Assembly: GCA_025266875.1 (NCBI GenBank)
Contig: JALLLT010000019.1
Span: forward strand, 310,001 to 374,000
Direction of reading: 5' to 3'
DNA length: 64,000 bases
Source of the DNA: Fennellomyces sp. T-0311
Lineage: Eukaryota > Mucoromycota > Mucoromycetes > Mucorales > Lichtheimiaceae
In this document: positions 12,281 through 24,563 of the stretch, piece by piece
Layout of the letters: every line of letters starts with the position of its first letter
Numbering within the stretch: position 1 is the first letter of the stretch
The notes under the pieces: model-generated
What the model saw: the letters and a program-made list of their open reading frames with translations, nothing else
Database searches by the model: none
What the model was told of the DNA's origin: nothing
Position numbers and translations under genes: made by a program

Positions 12281-13433
12281 TCATTTTTTCAATTGCTTTA
12301 TCATTGCTTCAATATCTGGAATGACCGTACCCAGACCTTTTCCGTCCAAATAACGATCCACTTCCTTGTTTCGCTGGTGCAACACTTGATCAATTTGTTC
12401 GGCCTGCCATTTCACATCGGGTTGATGTTTATTTCGTCCACCATCATGCAGCCGTTTGGTTATACAATGGAGCATCTGAAAAAAGACCGACCAGTCCCAT
12501 CCGCTGTGTACCAGAAGAAGATGTTGACAAGTGTGAGTGAATTCGTCGGCGGACATCCCCTGGCGCACATCATCAATGGATCGTTCAACGTCGTTCAAGT
12601 CGTCACATAGGGACCGGAAGGTCATACCGAGGTTGCATGCGTTGGACCAGTTGTGGTTGATAGAGATGGTTGCACCGATATTTTCGACTTGATGGAACCA
12701 TCCACTGGGTACAAACAAGGTCTCACCTTCGCGTTGGTATAGTGTTATTTTGATTGCCTTGTCAATGTTTGGAAACTGGTCTGGGTCAACCTGGCGCAAA
12801 TCGTACGCATAGTTGCCCAGTCGATCTTTCAGGTACTGCTCTTGGCCCGGTGGAAACAAGGTCCACTTTTTCACCCCGCAGATGTTGCTGGACCACGAAT
12901 ACGACCGGAATACATCCGCGTGCAGTGGTGTGAAGGTTCCGTCCCCGCCCATGTACACAAACCGATAGTCATCCTTGTTGTCCTTTAACCAATACTCATT
13001 CATCCAATCGTCTAACAACAAAAAAAAGACTCAGCTTATATTCGCCACCACACGATTATTTTTCACCTTCAAAGACATGAGGCACAGTGTACGCATTGTA
13101 CTCGGGAAACGCGCGAACGAAATGCCAGTCTTTTAAATAATATCGTCCACCCTGCCAAACGTTGACAAACTCGCTGAAAGTCATTTCGGATCGTTTTTGA
13201 TCGGTAAAGTCTCGCTCGGTGCAGTCGGCAATAGTTGCCATGGCATTACCGAATTGTTGTTCCAGGTAATCGTAACGCGGTTGGGTGTGGTTGTCAACCT
13301 GGTGGACCCATTCCTTCCTTGCTTTCCAGTCAGCGGTCAAGGCCGGGCCAAAAAGCGCTGGGGTATTGGTAAGCAAATGATGCTTCAGAAAGTGGTCATA
13401 CGTTGGAATTTGGTGATAATAAGAAACATCCAT
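12281..13433 (-). CDS. jmjd4: JmjC-domain 2-oxoglutarate/Fe(II) oxygenase, JMJD4-like
   Basis: Exons 13433-13067 and 13011-12281 (55-bp intron, phase kept) give 365 residues. The core LHADVFRSYSWSSNICGVKK followed by FPPGQE is typical of JMJD4, which in animals hydroxylates a lysine of translation termination factor eRF1. The expected iron ligands are present: His and Asp of HAD (about 153 and 155) and His of GWFHQV (about 229). FVPSGWFHQVENIGATIS is the usual second strand of the JmjC barrel. The N-terminal half has helices typical of the family. The protein is probably cytosolic and involved in translation termination, by analogy. A decayed copy lies at 1.25-2.06 kb. Confidence 0.92.
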
Positions 13434-13549
13434 TATTATTGTGATCCCATTATTTTTCGATCGTTTTTGATATATTTTTCGGTGTTATGGAACAGAAAAG
13501 TGGGGTGGAATGTACGTGAAATGCTTAAAAAATAAAGATACATGGATTA

Positions 13550-14779
13550 TCACTTGTGCGAAGTGGTGGAGATGGTGCTGCCGTATCGAGGAACGCGCTG
13601 CTGCTGATGATACGACGGCGGACGGGGGGTATAGAAGAAACCGGAACGACTGCCGGCGGATGAGTACGACGAGGTGGGTCGAGCAAACACTGGGCTATTG
13701 GCATTATTGCTGCTTCCAGCATCAAACCACCCGTGCGTATTGCTTTGTGCCGATAGTAAGGTCATGTACGCCTGTTCCTCCTCAGAGTCACGCTCCACCA
13801 TGATCGTCAGCACAACTGCTGTGAGCAGCGCTGTGAGCTAAAGAGAGAGAGAGAGAAAGGTTAAAGCTCGTATACGCCCCTTTTTGCGCAACAGCACCAC
13901 ATACCTCCAGACCAACAATGATGAGCGCCCCAGCCAATACCCAGTCTCGCCACTCGTTGAAGGATGCCAGGGCCGCCAGTTTGCATCCTCCAATGCTGTC
14001 ATCGGGGAGTAACTTTGGACAAGTATCTGAGTTGACTATTCGGTCTTGAGGGGAATTGTATCCGCAGCAATGAAGTCTTTTGAATCATTCCTTAGCAACA
14101 ACATTCACCTGCTCATTCCAGTCATCCACTCACGTATCCTCAATGTCGCCCAGCAGTGATACATCGTTTGCTTTGAAGAAATCCCAAGCCTTGCTGCCGT
14201 ACACATCCAGCTAGCATGGCTCCATCAGCATTTTTGTTTCGCGAGATCTGAAGCAGCGTACCTCTTTTCTGTGAGCATAAACGAGGGCAACAAGCACTAT
14301 AAAGCGTGAGAACGATTGCAACAAACAAGCCTAAGAAAAAAAGCTTATCGGCATACCTATTTCGAGGATTAACAACAAAGCGGTTGTACTACTGTAAGTC
14401 TTGAGGAAACCGGCGTGCTCGATATGTGCGCCAAAGTAAGCGATAAAGGAAATGATGGCAATGACACCACCCACAGCCAGGAGCGCCACGGAGAGAGTCC
14501 TGCTGAACGAGGAATTAATTGTGTATGCGCCTATAAAGTAGGGTCAGCAAAAACCGCTCCTTCTCTCCCAAATACGGTTCTTGAGCCAATGAGCCATAAA
14601 AGGCTTGGCATACCTAATGAAAGGATGGCAAGACCTGCCACCTGCAACAATTCAACAGGCTGTCAGCATATTGAGAAGGGATTGCAACACGCGAAATGAA
14701 GTACCATGGCAACAAGATGGAAAAAGGCGACGGCCTCGCGTAATCCTCGGGTCCGCCGGGAAACAAATCTTTCTTCCAT
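13550..14779 (-). CDS. Tetraspanin
   Basis: Seven exons (14779-14705, 14641-14614, 14530-14357, 14296-14262, 14210-14134, 14076-13905, 13837-13550) join in phase to 282 residues. The product has four membrane segments: a short N-terminal one split by intron 1, SVALLAVGGVIAIISFIAYF, TTALLLILEIVLVALVYAH, and the last ending in TALLTAVVLTIMVE. The large extracellular loop between segments 3 and 4 contains the diagnostic CCGY motif plus further cysteines (DTCP and GGCK), which would make the two conserved disulfides. The C-terminal tail is long, Ser/Pro/Gly-rich and cytosolic. Tetraspanins organise membrane microdomains, and in fungi some act in host penetration. The family assignment is firm; the role is inferred. 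Confidence 0.9.
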
Positions 14780-17700
14780 TAACTGATCCGTTGTGCGCTG
14801 GACGGTGAAGGGAAAAAAAGGGGGGAAAAGCAGAAGGACAAAAAATGCCTGAGAGAGAGTGAAGAAAAGGGAAAGCATGTTTCCAAAATTATTATTAAAA
14901 AAAAGTTATGCGAAGTGAACTTTCTTTGGCTGCCCTGAAACAATGCCGTTGTGTGTGCGTAGCCCATAGCATCTGTTTCAGCCCGTTGCTCTGCTGCCAT
15001 GCCCTGCTTATTTTCCATCCTTTCCTTTTAAAAAACGATCGCTCTTTAAAGGGACTCCCTGTTGATGAAGCGACGTGGCTGTCCTCGCAACCCACGCTTC
15101 TTGCCGATACACCTCCATCACACGCCCTTTGTTTTTTCCCCAGCATTAGGGTTTGATATGTGTCCGCTCGGACAGCGTACATACATTACATGCGCGTTGG
15201 TCCAGCAAGAAATAGGATATTAAAACGCTCGATTGCTGAGTTGCCACACTGTTGTGCAATGTCGCACTTGATCTTTTGACAGAGGAAGGATAGCATCATG
15301 CGATCCCTCTCATTGACTCAGCACAGCCCGCTTATAGCTCAGAAGAGAAGAAAGAATGCCTTGTACCGCATGCATGCAGTACTTGCACATGCAGATCCTT
15401 TCCCTCTTGAACACAGACCTCTGTGATTAAGCTAGTCAAAATGAGAACTGATGCCACCCTCGCTCTTTTTATCACCTTATTTTCGACGCACCATGACTTT
15501 TTGGAAATCCTAATCTAATAGCTATATTTCCCTTTTCTTTTTTTTTCACACAGCTCGTTCGGAAATCATGCCGCGAGTTTCTAACAATGGGTCATGTGTC
15601 CAAAAAAGAAAGTCTCTAATCCAAAAATGAACTGGCATATCCTGGTTGAGCGTTGACAGGTACGCACAAACTTTAATGGCGATAAGGACCCGCTTATCGT
15701 ATTTCATCGGATGCGCTGCTGTCTTTTGCTAAAAAAAAGGCTCCATCCAAATCCCAATGGTTGACTCGTAACAATGAGAATACGAAAGTGTCCCGTGACA
15801 AGCATGTCATGCAGCCTATATATTAGGCGTTTTGGCCCTCTCTTCATTGTGATCTCAGTGTGATGCACTAAAAACAAAGGCATCAGGCCTGTATTTCTAT
15901 ATTTGCCAGCGGCTTTCTGGAACCAGTTCATCTTACCACCCACACTTTCCAACTTGAGTTTCCGTCCATCCTTACTTGGTACGCCTCTCAAGATTGTCAG
16001 ATGGTTCGATAACGGTTTTTGAAGCAGCAGCATATACATATATTGCGATGAACAAGTTCCCCATTTTTGCATGACGTAATGACAAAGACGCTTCTGGTTC
16101 TATAATGTACACCGCTACGTTGGATGTATTGCAGCATAACCCCTCTACATAGCATCTCCAATTCAGGCTGCGTTGGAAATAGCCCATTTTCGGCAAGTTT
16201 TGCACACGATAGCTATGAGCTACAGGAGAACTTTGGGAGCAATGCGTACAGCGACGAGACATAACTCATGATCCAAGTGGCTGCTGGAATAGATAATAGC
16301 TGATGCTTGATTTACATATCTGAAAAAGAAGGTTATCGTATGCATAATATAAAATTACATGCGTATTTATTTGAGCTAATCTCAATTTACGTAATATAAA
16401 CTCACTAGAAAACACAGAATATAGGCAGTAAGCGGTAATACAGTGCGGGTGTTCTGAGACCATACATAAGAAAAATGCCCGACTCTACTCCTTGCAAAGC
16501 TTCGCTTTTCACACAGATGGTCCGCGATTTGAGGTTGTGCGAAAGATGGTGGTTGGACTGGTGATATTACTATTATCGATCCAGTGAAGCCGTTGAATGC
16601 TAATTCAACCAGATCAAAAACAAATAAGCGTATCCGTTATCCTTTCGTTCAGCCCAGCTCTACTAACATACGCAACATGCTATTTATATTACGATAATTC
16701 CTGGAATTCATATTATGCATGCATCTTTCCCGGTAACGCAACAGACTATTGCACTTACTCATGAGTTGCAATATTCAATCTCACAATGTCATGGACCACC
16801 AGCATTGGCGTGGATTAGTTTCTCCTTTCGATCAATTTAAACTACCAGACCTTCGATTTTGCTTTGTACAGGTTTAAATATATACAAAGAGTATCCGCTT
16901 TGGACAAAAAAAATGTACGCTAATTACTGTAACAGAGTAGATTTATGTACAGGACGAATAATGGGCATTGACATTCATCTTTGTACAAACTTTGTAGTCT
17001 TCGAAAATAAACTTTTATTCACAACCAAAAGCTTGTCTTCCTATGCAGAATTTGTATTGCTCACTGTGGCTTCGGTCCCAATACCTAATCCGATTCGATT
17101 TTGTATATATATACATCATTGACGGCTTCCGTACCCTGAGCGGCGCGAACGTTTTCATACGCAGGGTTTACTTGCATGTAACCATTCTTTGTTTTCTTTT
17201 GGAATGATTTTCTAGCGCCTAAAGGGATTGGGGACCCCTCACATAAAGGGAAAAATGCAAGCAACGGAATGCACGTGTGAAGTAGTTAGATATATTTGTA
17301 CTAGTGAAGTTCTTATACATTGTTATTCGAAACAAGGATTTTTAACGAACAAACGTTTCACATTTCGCCCATTAGTTATGCTTTGAGAAATTAAAGGGGC
17401 TTGTGGGACAAGGATGCAGCGTACTGGGTTATGTTGGTGGGACTGCACACCATTCGCAGCAAAGAGGCATGGTGTGCACAAACCGCAACTTCCCTTGAAC
17501 GTATTATCAAGCAATCCAAATGCTACTTTCTTCATGTACGCTCATGTTTCTTCAGTATGCAGCACCAATTTGTACGAAAACGTGGACAATAGGCTCCACA
17601 GCGCACTCTGCTGCCTTTTCGAAAGCCGACATGTTTGTCCTGGAGTAATATAAGTCGTAATAATTTCCGGGGCAGGTGCCGAGTTGCACGATGCACTTGA

Positions 17701-18200
17701 GCCAGCAAGTTAAACTGGGATTTTTTTGGACCTTTGTGGTCATGATCATCACGAAACCCAAAACTGCGATCGCTGTGCGTAGAATTGGGAGAGACTAAGC
17801 TTTCTAGTGCTGTTCTACGCATTCGCTGTTCGACCCAAGCACGTGAGGTCTTTTACTTGGCCTGTGTCATCAGCATTGTCTTGTACAACTGGTGATTCTG
17901 ACATGTGCAGCATAGACAGGTTAGCAACCCATAACTGCATTGGCCTAGGGTGTAGGCTTTATCAAGTGTTTTACAACAGCGTAGCAATGTTCATATTCCG
18001 AGCCGTCCGTGGGCTCGAACTTAATCATCGACGTGTCAAAATCGGAGAGAATGCATGGTTTGAATACAAACCTGTGTATATGAAGCGCTGAGGAGGCCAC
18101 TCTGATGGTGACTCGATTGCGACTTTTTCACGCGCGTGCTTGCAATTTTGTGGGCCATTTTTTGGACAAGAAACTTTTTAGTTCTCTCCTCTTTTCATTA
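14780..18200. other. Intergenic region with decayed coding-like patches
   Basis: No gene can be supported. Coding-like but broken patches occur at 14895-15182, 15704-16262, 17323-17822 and about 17940-18090, mostly on the minus strand. The last contains a plausible exon-like peptide (SDFDTSMIKFEPTDGSEYEH), but no splice chain could be built. The rest, particularly 16.3-17.3 kb, is AT-rich and looks empty. Confidence 0.35.
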
Positions 18201-18206
18201 TTTTCT

Positions 18207-18213
18207 TATATAA
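18207..18213 (+). promoter_or_regulatory. TATA box of the tail-anchored protein gene
   Basis: TATATAA lies 29 bp before the ATG at 18242, followed by a C/T-rich stretch. The short spacing implies a very short leader, as in many fungal genes. Confidence 0.5.
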
Positions 18214-18241
18214 CAACCCCCCTTTCCTTAAGTCATTCAAC

Positions 18242-18781
18242 ATGATTACAGCCCAGGAGCGATTCAAGTCACGATCACAACAAGAAGATTTCGAAGAAGC
18301 ACCATCGGAAAGTTTTGCAGACATTATGGTCCTGAATCGACGTCGACGACCTCAACTGCATGACGACGATGGCAAGGATCGATTTATTGAGCTCGCGCAG
18401 GCCGCATTGGAAGAAGCCACTTTGGAAGATGAACGGAAGGGCGTCATTTACGAAGTCGTCGAAGCTCTTATTGCAAAGACCGGTGCTCCCCTAGTTGCTG
18501 AAGTGATTTCCGAGCAATTGCGTAGTCAGGAAGTGATTGAACGATTGGCGGAATCTCACGAGGAAGAGGAGGAACAGCGTCGTTTAAGGTCCAAGCAAAA
18601 CGTCTTTGCACCTACGCTGTTGAAAGAGCCTCCGGACGCCGTGCTTCAACCTGCGGACGAAGATGATCGACGGTTAATGATATCTGAATATATCTGGAGG
18701 CTTTTCAGAATCCTGATACTCGCCAGTCTAGTGGGTTTGGTCTATCATTTCATGTGTGCGTACCATCAAAATCTGTTCTAA
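18242..18781 (+). CDS. Uncharacterised tail-anchored acidic protein
   Basis: A single exon encodes 179 residues with no intron, a TATA box just upstream and coding-like codon use. The N-terminal two thirds are charged and helical, with an Arg cluster (NRRRRPQ) and Glu-rich stretches (ESHEEEEEQRRLRSKQN), likely a coiled coil. The only hydrophobic segment is at the extreme C-terminus (LFRILILASLVGLVYHF). This is the layout of a tail-anchored protein facing the cytosol from the ER or outer mitochondrial membrane. The family is not recognised. It is convergent with the next gene. Confidence 0.75.
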   Translation: MITAQERFKSRSQQEDFEEAPSESFADIMVLNRRRRPQLHDDDGKDRFIELAQAALEEATLEDERKGVIYEVVEALIAKTGAPLVAEVISEQLRSQEVIERLAESHEEEEEQRRLRSKQNVFAPTLLKEPPDAVLQPADEDDRRLMISEYIWRLFRILILASLVGLVYHFMCAYHQNLF

Positions 18782-18927
18782 TCCCCCCTTATGATATCCC
18801 CATCACCATCACCCCTTTACATTATCTACCATTTGAATCTTTGCGCTGTAAATAGTATATTATATTATACACAAAAATATTGGGGTCACTTTGCAGATCT
18901 GTTGTGGTCAGTGCATTTGCATATGAT

Positions 18928-19509
18928 TTACACCGCCCGCTGTTGCCGCCGCCTTAATTCTTGTTGCTGAGAAACCTCCTCGAGATGTTTTTTTAGCACG
19001 TTGTACATCATTTCCGTCTCGTCCCCCTCATCGTCATGGTGATCGTAGTCATGCTGGTCGTCGTCGATAGGCTCGTCGTCGGGATGGTGCTTCAGGTCGG
19101 CAGAAACGGATGCATCGTCTTCGTCATCTTGTTGGGTAATAGCTGGTTGTTGGGTAGGTTTGCCCCAAGTGGCGGACAATAGCATAGACGTACAAGCTTC
19201 AACTGCGAATCCAGCGCAGCCACCGATCACCAAACCGCAGCCAATGGCGGTCAGGAGGAATGGTACGACAGGGTGTGATGTCAGATGAGTGATGCCAATA
19301 ACGCCATTTCGGTACAGCCATGTAATGGTGCTCCAGGTAAGTCGGGCCGGAGAAAGGGCAAGGTTCGTTCCCTGGAAAACAAGGGCGCGCACGGACGAAA
19401 ATGTAAACAATAGGTGTGATACGAGGCTCTCCAAGGCTTCTTCGTTGAATTTCTCGGCTCGAACGCTCGTTATGGTGGCCAGCACCGCTGTTATATATGG
19501 AGTCGTCAT
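18928..19509 (-). CDS. Uncharacterised membrane protein with acidic His/Asp tail
   Basis: The start at 19509 (MTTPYITAVLATITSVRAEKF) is chosen because the frame upstream of it is rich in non-coding-like residues and a TATA-like motif (near 19535-19542) lies just ahead. From here the product has 193 residues. It has a hydrophobic segment after about residue 80 (HPVVPFLLTAIGCGLVIGGC) and amphipathic helices before it. The C-terminal 70 residues are very acidic with His-Asp repeats (DDDQHDYDHHDD), a possible metal-binding or low-complexity tail. A single exon. I do not recognise the family. The gene converges on the preceding one with about 145 bp between stops. Confidence 0.7.
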   Translation of the reverse strand: MTTPYITAVLATITSVRAEKFNEEALESLVSHLLFTFSSVRALVFQGTNLALSPARLTWSTITWLYRNGVIGITHLTSHPVVPFLLTAIGCGLVIGGCAGFAVEACTSMLLSATWGKPTQQPAITQQDDEDDASVSADLKHHPDDEPIDDDQHDYDHHDDEGDETEMMYNVLKKHLEEVSQQQELRRRQQRAV

Positions 19510-21195
19510 TGTTGGATGAGAAAGAGTGGTAAGGGTGGTATAAATGAATCGAAATGGTTGTGCGTTTTTTTGTAAGTGCTTCCACGTGGAATTATTGCAA
19601 GCATGTGAATTTCGTATTGGGCATGAATTGGGATGAATTGTCTTAGCATCGTTGCACAGCATGCCTCATACGGCGTTGAAATGTAATATTATGCGAACAT
19701 GATCATTTAAAAGTGAAGAACTTGTATCGCGTGTGCAAGCCAGCATCGGCTGTAGGGTTGTTTCTGGCAGCTGTGCTTTGAAGATCAAGTTATTATATCA
19801 TAATGCAGCTTTCATGTATCTTAAACCGGACTGGATGCTCCTCTGCCTTCCCATAGCATTGGGTCAAGCAAAATATGGCCACACATACTGCCATCACAAA
19901 CAGATCCACTACACCCGATCCATGCCTTTTGACCACACCATATTCGTAGAACCATGACAGAACTTTCCAAACAGCTTCCAAAATATATCCTCCCCATATC
20001 TATCACTAAATAACATAAATTGTCGTCGCGAGGTCAGCAGATGACTTCCCAGTGGCTCTGGATCACCAGTTGCAGTATACTGCCGGGATCAAGTCGAACA
20101 ATTGCTTATCGACAAACGGCTTGCAAAGATGACTCCCAAAGTATCGACGAATGCCCTTTCTATTCAATTTCACATGATCCAGGCAGTACCAACATCAGTT
20201 TTGATTTGCAATCAATCGTCGATTTGAATTTATCGTCCCTGTTACGATGGATCTAAACACTAGACCGCAGGAACAATGACCTGGGATTCCATCAGTACTT
20301 CTACCAATCTGCGCACACGACGGTGTTGGCACCAGATTCAGCTGTGGAGGAATTGAGATCATGGGTAAATATGAAGGAAACGCCGTGCACTAGTTCACCA
20401 CTTGGCCTGTTCAAACGCCGTTATGAGTAATTTGTGTAACTTCCAGTTCCAAAAGTCTCGTCGCAAGAAGCGCTGAACAGCCCAAACATGAACTTCTTGC
20501 AAAGCTATCATAAGAAGGGTGACTCCAAACGGGATATGTGCCTATAAGAAGTTCGCTAACAACTGATATCCTCATCAGCTTCACTAAATATGAGAAGATC
20601 ATCGGTCGATTAGTCCATAGATTAATCTTTCAAGGGTGTATGCTATATCTATTTGTTGGTTTCCTGTTCGTCTCGTATTCATCCCTTTCCTCTCACTTTT
20701 CCTCCTTTAGTACCGTAAAATTACCATGGCCCCATGCAGTCTTATATGCATATTTATCGTTGATTTTTCCAGTTGAAGCTTTTATTTGTGAACATTCCTG
20801 TTCTGAATGAAGTGATCGGAGGCGTATGTCAACTGCCTGAAATTTTACCACAATCCTCACTTTTTTCTTTCAGACGCTTTAATAGGAATACGTCGTATGT
20901 ATCAAGCACATCCACTCATTACGTTTGTCAATGATTGAAACTAACCGTATAAAATGTCAAAGGAAATGGAAACTAAAGTAAATAGTTTATGAAAAACACA
21001 CTACGTAGATACAAAATATACATCAGTAGTAGAGAATTTCAGATCGCGTGGAAATTTTCATTTTGCACTTGGAATGAATCCAGATTTGGCAATAGGGGTA
21101 GATGCAAATGATTAAATCCTGAAAGTAAGTGAAAACTTTTTCATTTTCACTTTCCAGTGTGCAACGTCGTAGCTCCATCTGAAGCGCTGTACATA
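19510..21195. other. Intergenic region
   Basis: It contains a short open frame from 20041 to 20256 (71 residues, starting MTSQWLWITSCSILPGSS) with no motif or partner exons, and weaker coding-like sequence around 20400-20600. Nothing else is supportable. Confidence 0.3.
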
Positions 21196-22653
21196 TTGCT
21201 CTTCTTGCTTTCTTTGGATATTTAGTGATCGAAGAATGCCATCTTGAAATCTCTGGAGGATGGCTTGTCCACGCTTCTACAACGACAAGACCCGATCTTG
21301 TCAATTGTGTGAAAAAACTTTTGAGCAATCGGATTATCCATAAAGTTATGGGTTAGCGTTTTTACCTTGGCAGCACCATAACTACTCACCTTTAGCAGCA
21401 AGAACATGCATTGCGCGTAAGCAATCCTGTTTGTCATCAGTAAATAGTTTGTTGGTAGATATTTCCTGATTTAACATAGTTACCAATGTCCGTAATAATG
21501 ATATACGGTGGAGCGGTACGGACATCCGAACAATTACACGTCGCAGGCTGCTATGAACTGATACCGACTTTTTGGTTAGCACTATACCTCCACATCGTGT
21601 TTAAAAAATAGCACAACAATGATAATGTAATAGTGGATTGCTCGATGGAAAAGCAATTCATTCACTGCGCACACCACCAACTGCAACTCCCGATAGTAGC
21701 TGTCGAGCCATAGTAACGGTGGATGCATGTTTGTTGGCAAAGATGATACCGGCGTGCTTTAAAGGTTGCAGTAGTTCATCAGCCATATTTTTTCGCTCCT
21801 CGGCTTTTTCAGATACAAGAGAGGTGCATATCAAAAGTCGAAGTTGGATCCTTGGGCTGAAGTGCCAGATACATTTATGGTTCCTGACATAGCTGAACAA
21901 GTTGCAAACAGATTGAAAGGCCCAATCCTGTTCTTTCATAATTTTGTCTATAATTGTAAGATGTAAATATTCTTTTTTGAATTGCATAATTCGGATTACG
22001 GGGTACTGCCATCCACTTCAGGGAAAGGAACAAAGAGGTCCTTTCACTGCTCTTCGCTTATATCAATACCAGTATCAATAATTTTGATCAACAACATAAA
22101 CTTTTTATTAGTAGCGAGAGCCTTGGCATCATTCTGTCTATCAACTGAACGTCGAATGTTGATCTTTCCGCTGTATGTGTAAACTTGTTCGTATTCTCAA
22201 GAAATCTAATGACAAATCTATCCGTCGAATTCATTAGTAATATAGATAGACAAGTATGCATAATTTTTATGCCCTTGTATCCATCACTCGAACAGACATG
22301 GATCCCATGGTAATCCAATCGTTTTGTACTTTTTACCCACCCTTGTCTGCCAGGTTGGCATTCGGAATCATCCAGTCTTTCGTAGAAACTGAACGTTACC
22401 ATTCTTCCTGTTCTATAGGAAGATCCAGTGTAGTATCTGATGGGGGAAAGTTAGCCGACTATTATTGTTTTATCAGCGGGTTACGCACTTTTGTTTTGGT
22501 TACGTTTCAGTGCCGCGGGTTGTGTTTCCTCGAGTTTATCTTGTGCAATATGTATAATCACCATCGTGAGGAGCTATAACCAACTGCAATTGGTTAATAT
22601 ATTCGCCGGTAGATGACATATAATGTAAAATAGAAAACAAAGTGGTGTGTCTG
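21196..22653. repeat. Dispersed direct repeat, copy 1
   Basis: The sequence is repeated in the same orientation at 62537-64000 with few differences (by eye about 97% identical). The left boundary is sharp at an ATATTGCTCTTCTTGC motif shared by both copies. The right boundary is unknown because copy 2 reaches the window edge. The minus strand of both copies carries the same short open frames (for example 22402-22088 here and 63750-63436 in copy 2, starting MVTFSFYERLDDSECQPG), separated by stops and frameshifts. It looks like a decayed multi-exon gene or a mobile element with coding content. I do not recognise the protein. No terminal repeats were found at the visible end. Confidence 0.85.
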
Positions 22654-23280
22654 CACCAATTCTCTTTGGTATGCACTCATACAAAAGCAAAAGAAACGGT
22701 GAACGCGCGGTTGTCAAGTGAATTGTGTCACCAGGTACCTGCATCAGCGCCCATATACGCCGCACTGATTGGACCAACTCGGTGACAAATTTTTTGGCCG
22801 GGGTTGCTAGGCAACAAGCGGTTTTCTTTCCAACAAAATGTTTTTCTTTGGGACACACTGTTTCCTTCGCAACAAACCTCTTTCCATGCAACAGTAGCCG
22901 TTTTTTGAATGCACAACCCATGGAGACGATACTGCCACAAATACTTTACTCTGATTGAGGCCGGGCTTGTGCTCATCCGCACCATCAGCGCCATCTTGCA
23001 CCAATGCTTACGTATGTATTTTTCCGTGCGCCAGATGGCTTTCATTTTGTTGACCTGGTTGCTGACAGGAAGTTTATTTATCTTTAGAATACAAATGTCG
23101 AGCAAGAACACCCTTTCCTGAGGTGGATTGAAGTGCTGTCTGGTAGATGAATAAAATGCATGCACCATGGCCCAAAATGACCCAAATGGCACTCTTCTTT
23201 TTCTGGACCATACGTGGACGCTTGTCGTATTGCGTAAAGGTAAAGCATTCGTCATGGAAAAAGAATTAACACGAATTCTA
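22654..23280. other. Flank of repeat copy 1, coding status unknown
   Basis: A minus-strand open frame of 192 residues (23306-22728) overlaps the end of the tRNA-like unit and lacks recognisable motifs. It may simply be open by chance, or be part of the repeat family beyond the portion visible in copy 2. Confidence 0.25.
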
Positions 23281-23283
23281 GAT

Positions 23284-23408
23284 AAAAAAAAGTTGCCCAC
23301 CACCACCCTCCTGCTACCCCCACAGGAGCCAGTCGGTCATTGGCTCAGATTCGAACACGCGCCCCACCGGGTAGTAGTGCGGCGCGCTGCCATCTGAGCT
23401 ATAACCGA
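23284..23408 (-). ncRNA. tRNA-like Pol III unit (tRNA pseudogene or SINE head)
   Basis: On the minus strand 23408-23333 is 76 nt, the length of a tRNA. It has an A-box match (TAGCTCAGATGG), a B-box match (GTTCGAATC) at the right spacing and an acceptor-like pairing (TCGGTTA with TGACCGA). The D stem has one mismatch, and the anticodon and T stems do not pair properly, so it is not a normal tRNA. About 40 nt further on there is a run of eight T residues (23291-23284), a Pol III terminator. This suggests a transcribed tRNA-derived element. Confidence 0.5.
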
Positions 23409-24563
23409 CCCTTTTCGCTAGGACTGGTTTTCAAAATTGATACCGTGCTGGAAATACGCGAAAAAATGGTTTTATGGCCAAGATCACTGCTCCATTAGCC
23501 ATTCTGCGACTGGAATTAGCATAATGACGACTCTGAGAACGTTTCTGCAAAAGTTGGAGGTGGGTTATATACCAGAAAAATGAATAACAGGTGAGTGTAG
23601 TTTAGCAGTAAAAATAACTAATAAAAAAAGCTGGTTTATTTGAGAACTATGGCAATGGGCTGGTTTGGGAAGTGGAAGAGACGCGGGATTCATGGTGTAC
23701 GAGACAAATGCGAAGCATCTGGAATGGACACGAAAAAAAGGACACAATCAGCTACGATTTCAATACAATCAGTACGATAATGTGCCAGATCAACGAATGA
23801 ACCTGACACTTGCTGAAAACGTTGAACGCTGACGCAGAGAATACTACAGTGGTTGGAAAACGCGGGCTACATGGTATGGCTAGGAACGAGACCTTGGCTA
23901 TGCTTTTTTGTATGAATGCGCTGTGTGTTATACAGTGCTGCCAGCGCGTTAGAGGCACAGGATATCTTGTACTTCATGGACATGGTGCATAGAATCGAGT
24001 CTGGTAGCCCATAGGTAAGTCCCAAGTTGACTGTGTCATGCAGCCTCTTTCGAGCATTTAGTGGTGGTGTAGGCATCGCGTGTCATTCAGTAAAGACGCC
24101 AATGCATGCTCTGTATCGTATTATTTAATCCTGTTACATAGTCAAGAACAGTACCGCCGGCCCTCATGCTATCTACTGGCAGTACTGTTCAGTTTATCTT
24201 ACACGCCAAGTACATAATAGATATTTGCTTCGGTTACGAGAGCTATATATGCTTCACCTGTTTTGCTAATGTTACCTACGAGTTGGTGGTGGATCTCTAT
24301 GAAATAAATTCATATATAGATCTTATTCATAACGTTTGAAGAGGCATGTCAAAGACCTTTGTGGACGAAAGTGCGAAAGCATTAAACGAACCATGCCCAA
24401 TCGAAGAATACCCTCGCAAACATATGTATGTATGTCCAAGCCTTCCCACTTTTAAATTCTCTAATAATTACAAACGGCGCTTTTATTACACGAAACTAAG
24501 CTAAAGGAGAACGAAGAAAGAAAAGGTATAAATATGTTACTTAAACGCACAAATGGCGTCAAG
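23409..24563. other. AT-rich spacer
   Basis: Only short frames without support are present (23565-23747, 23752-23958 and others). Nothing recognisable. Confidence 0.3.

Noticed and set aside
12173..12610. 145-residue plus-strand frame
   Set aside because: It is antisense to the conserved C-terminal half of the JMJD4-like gene.
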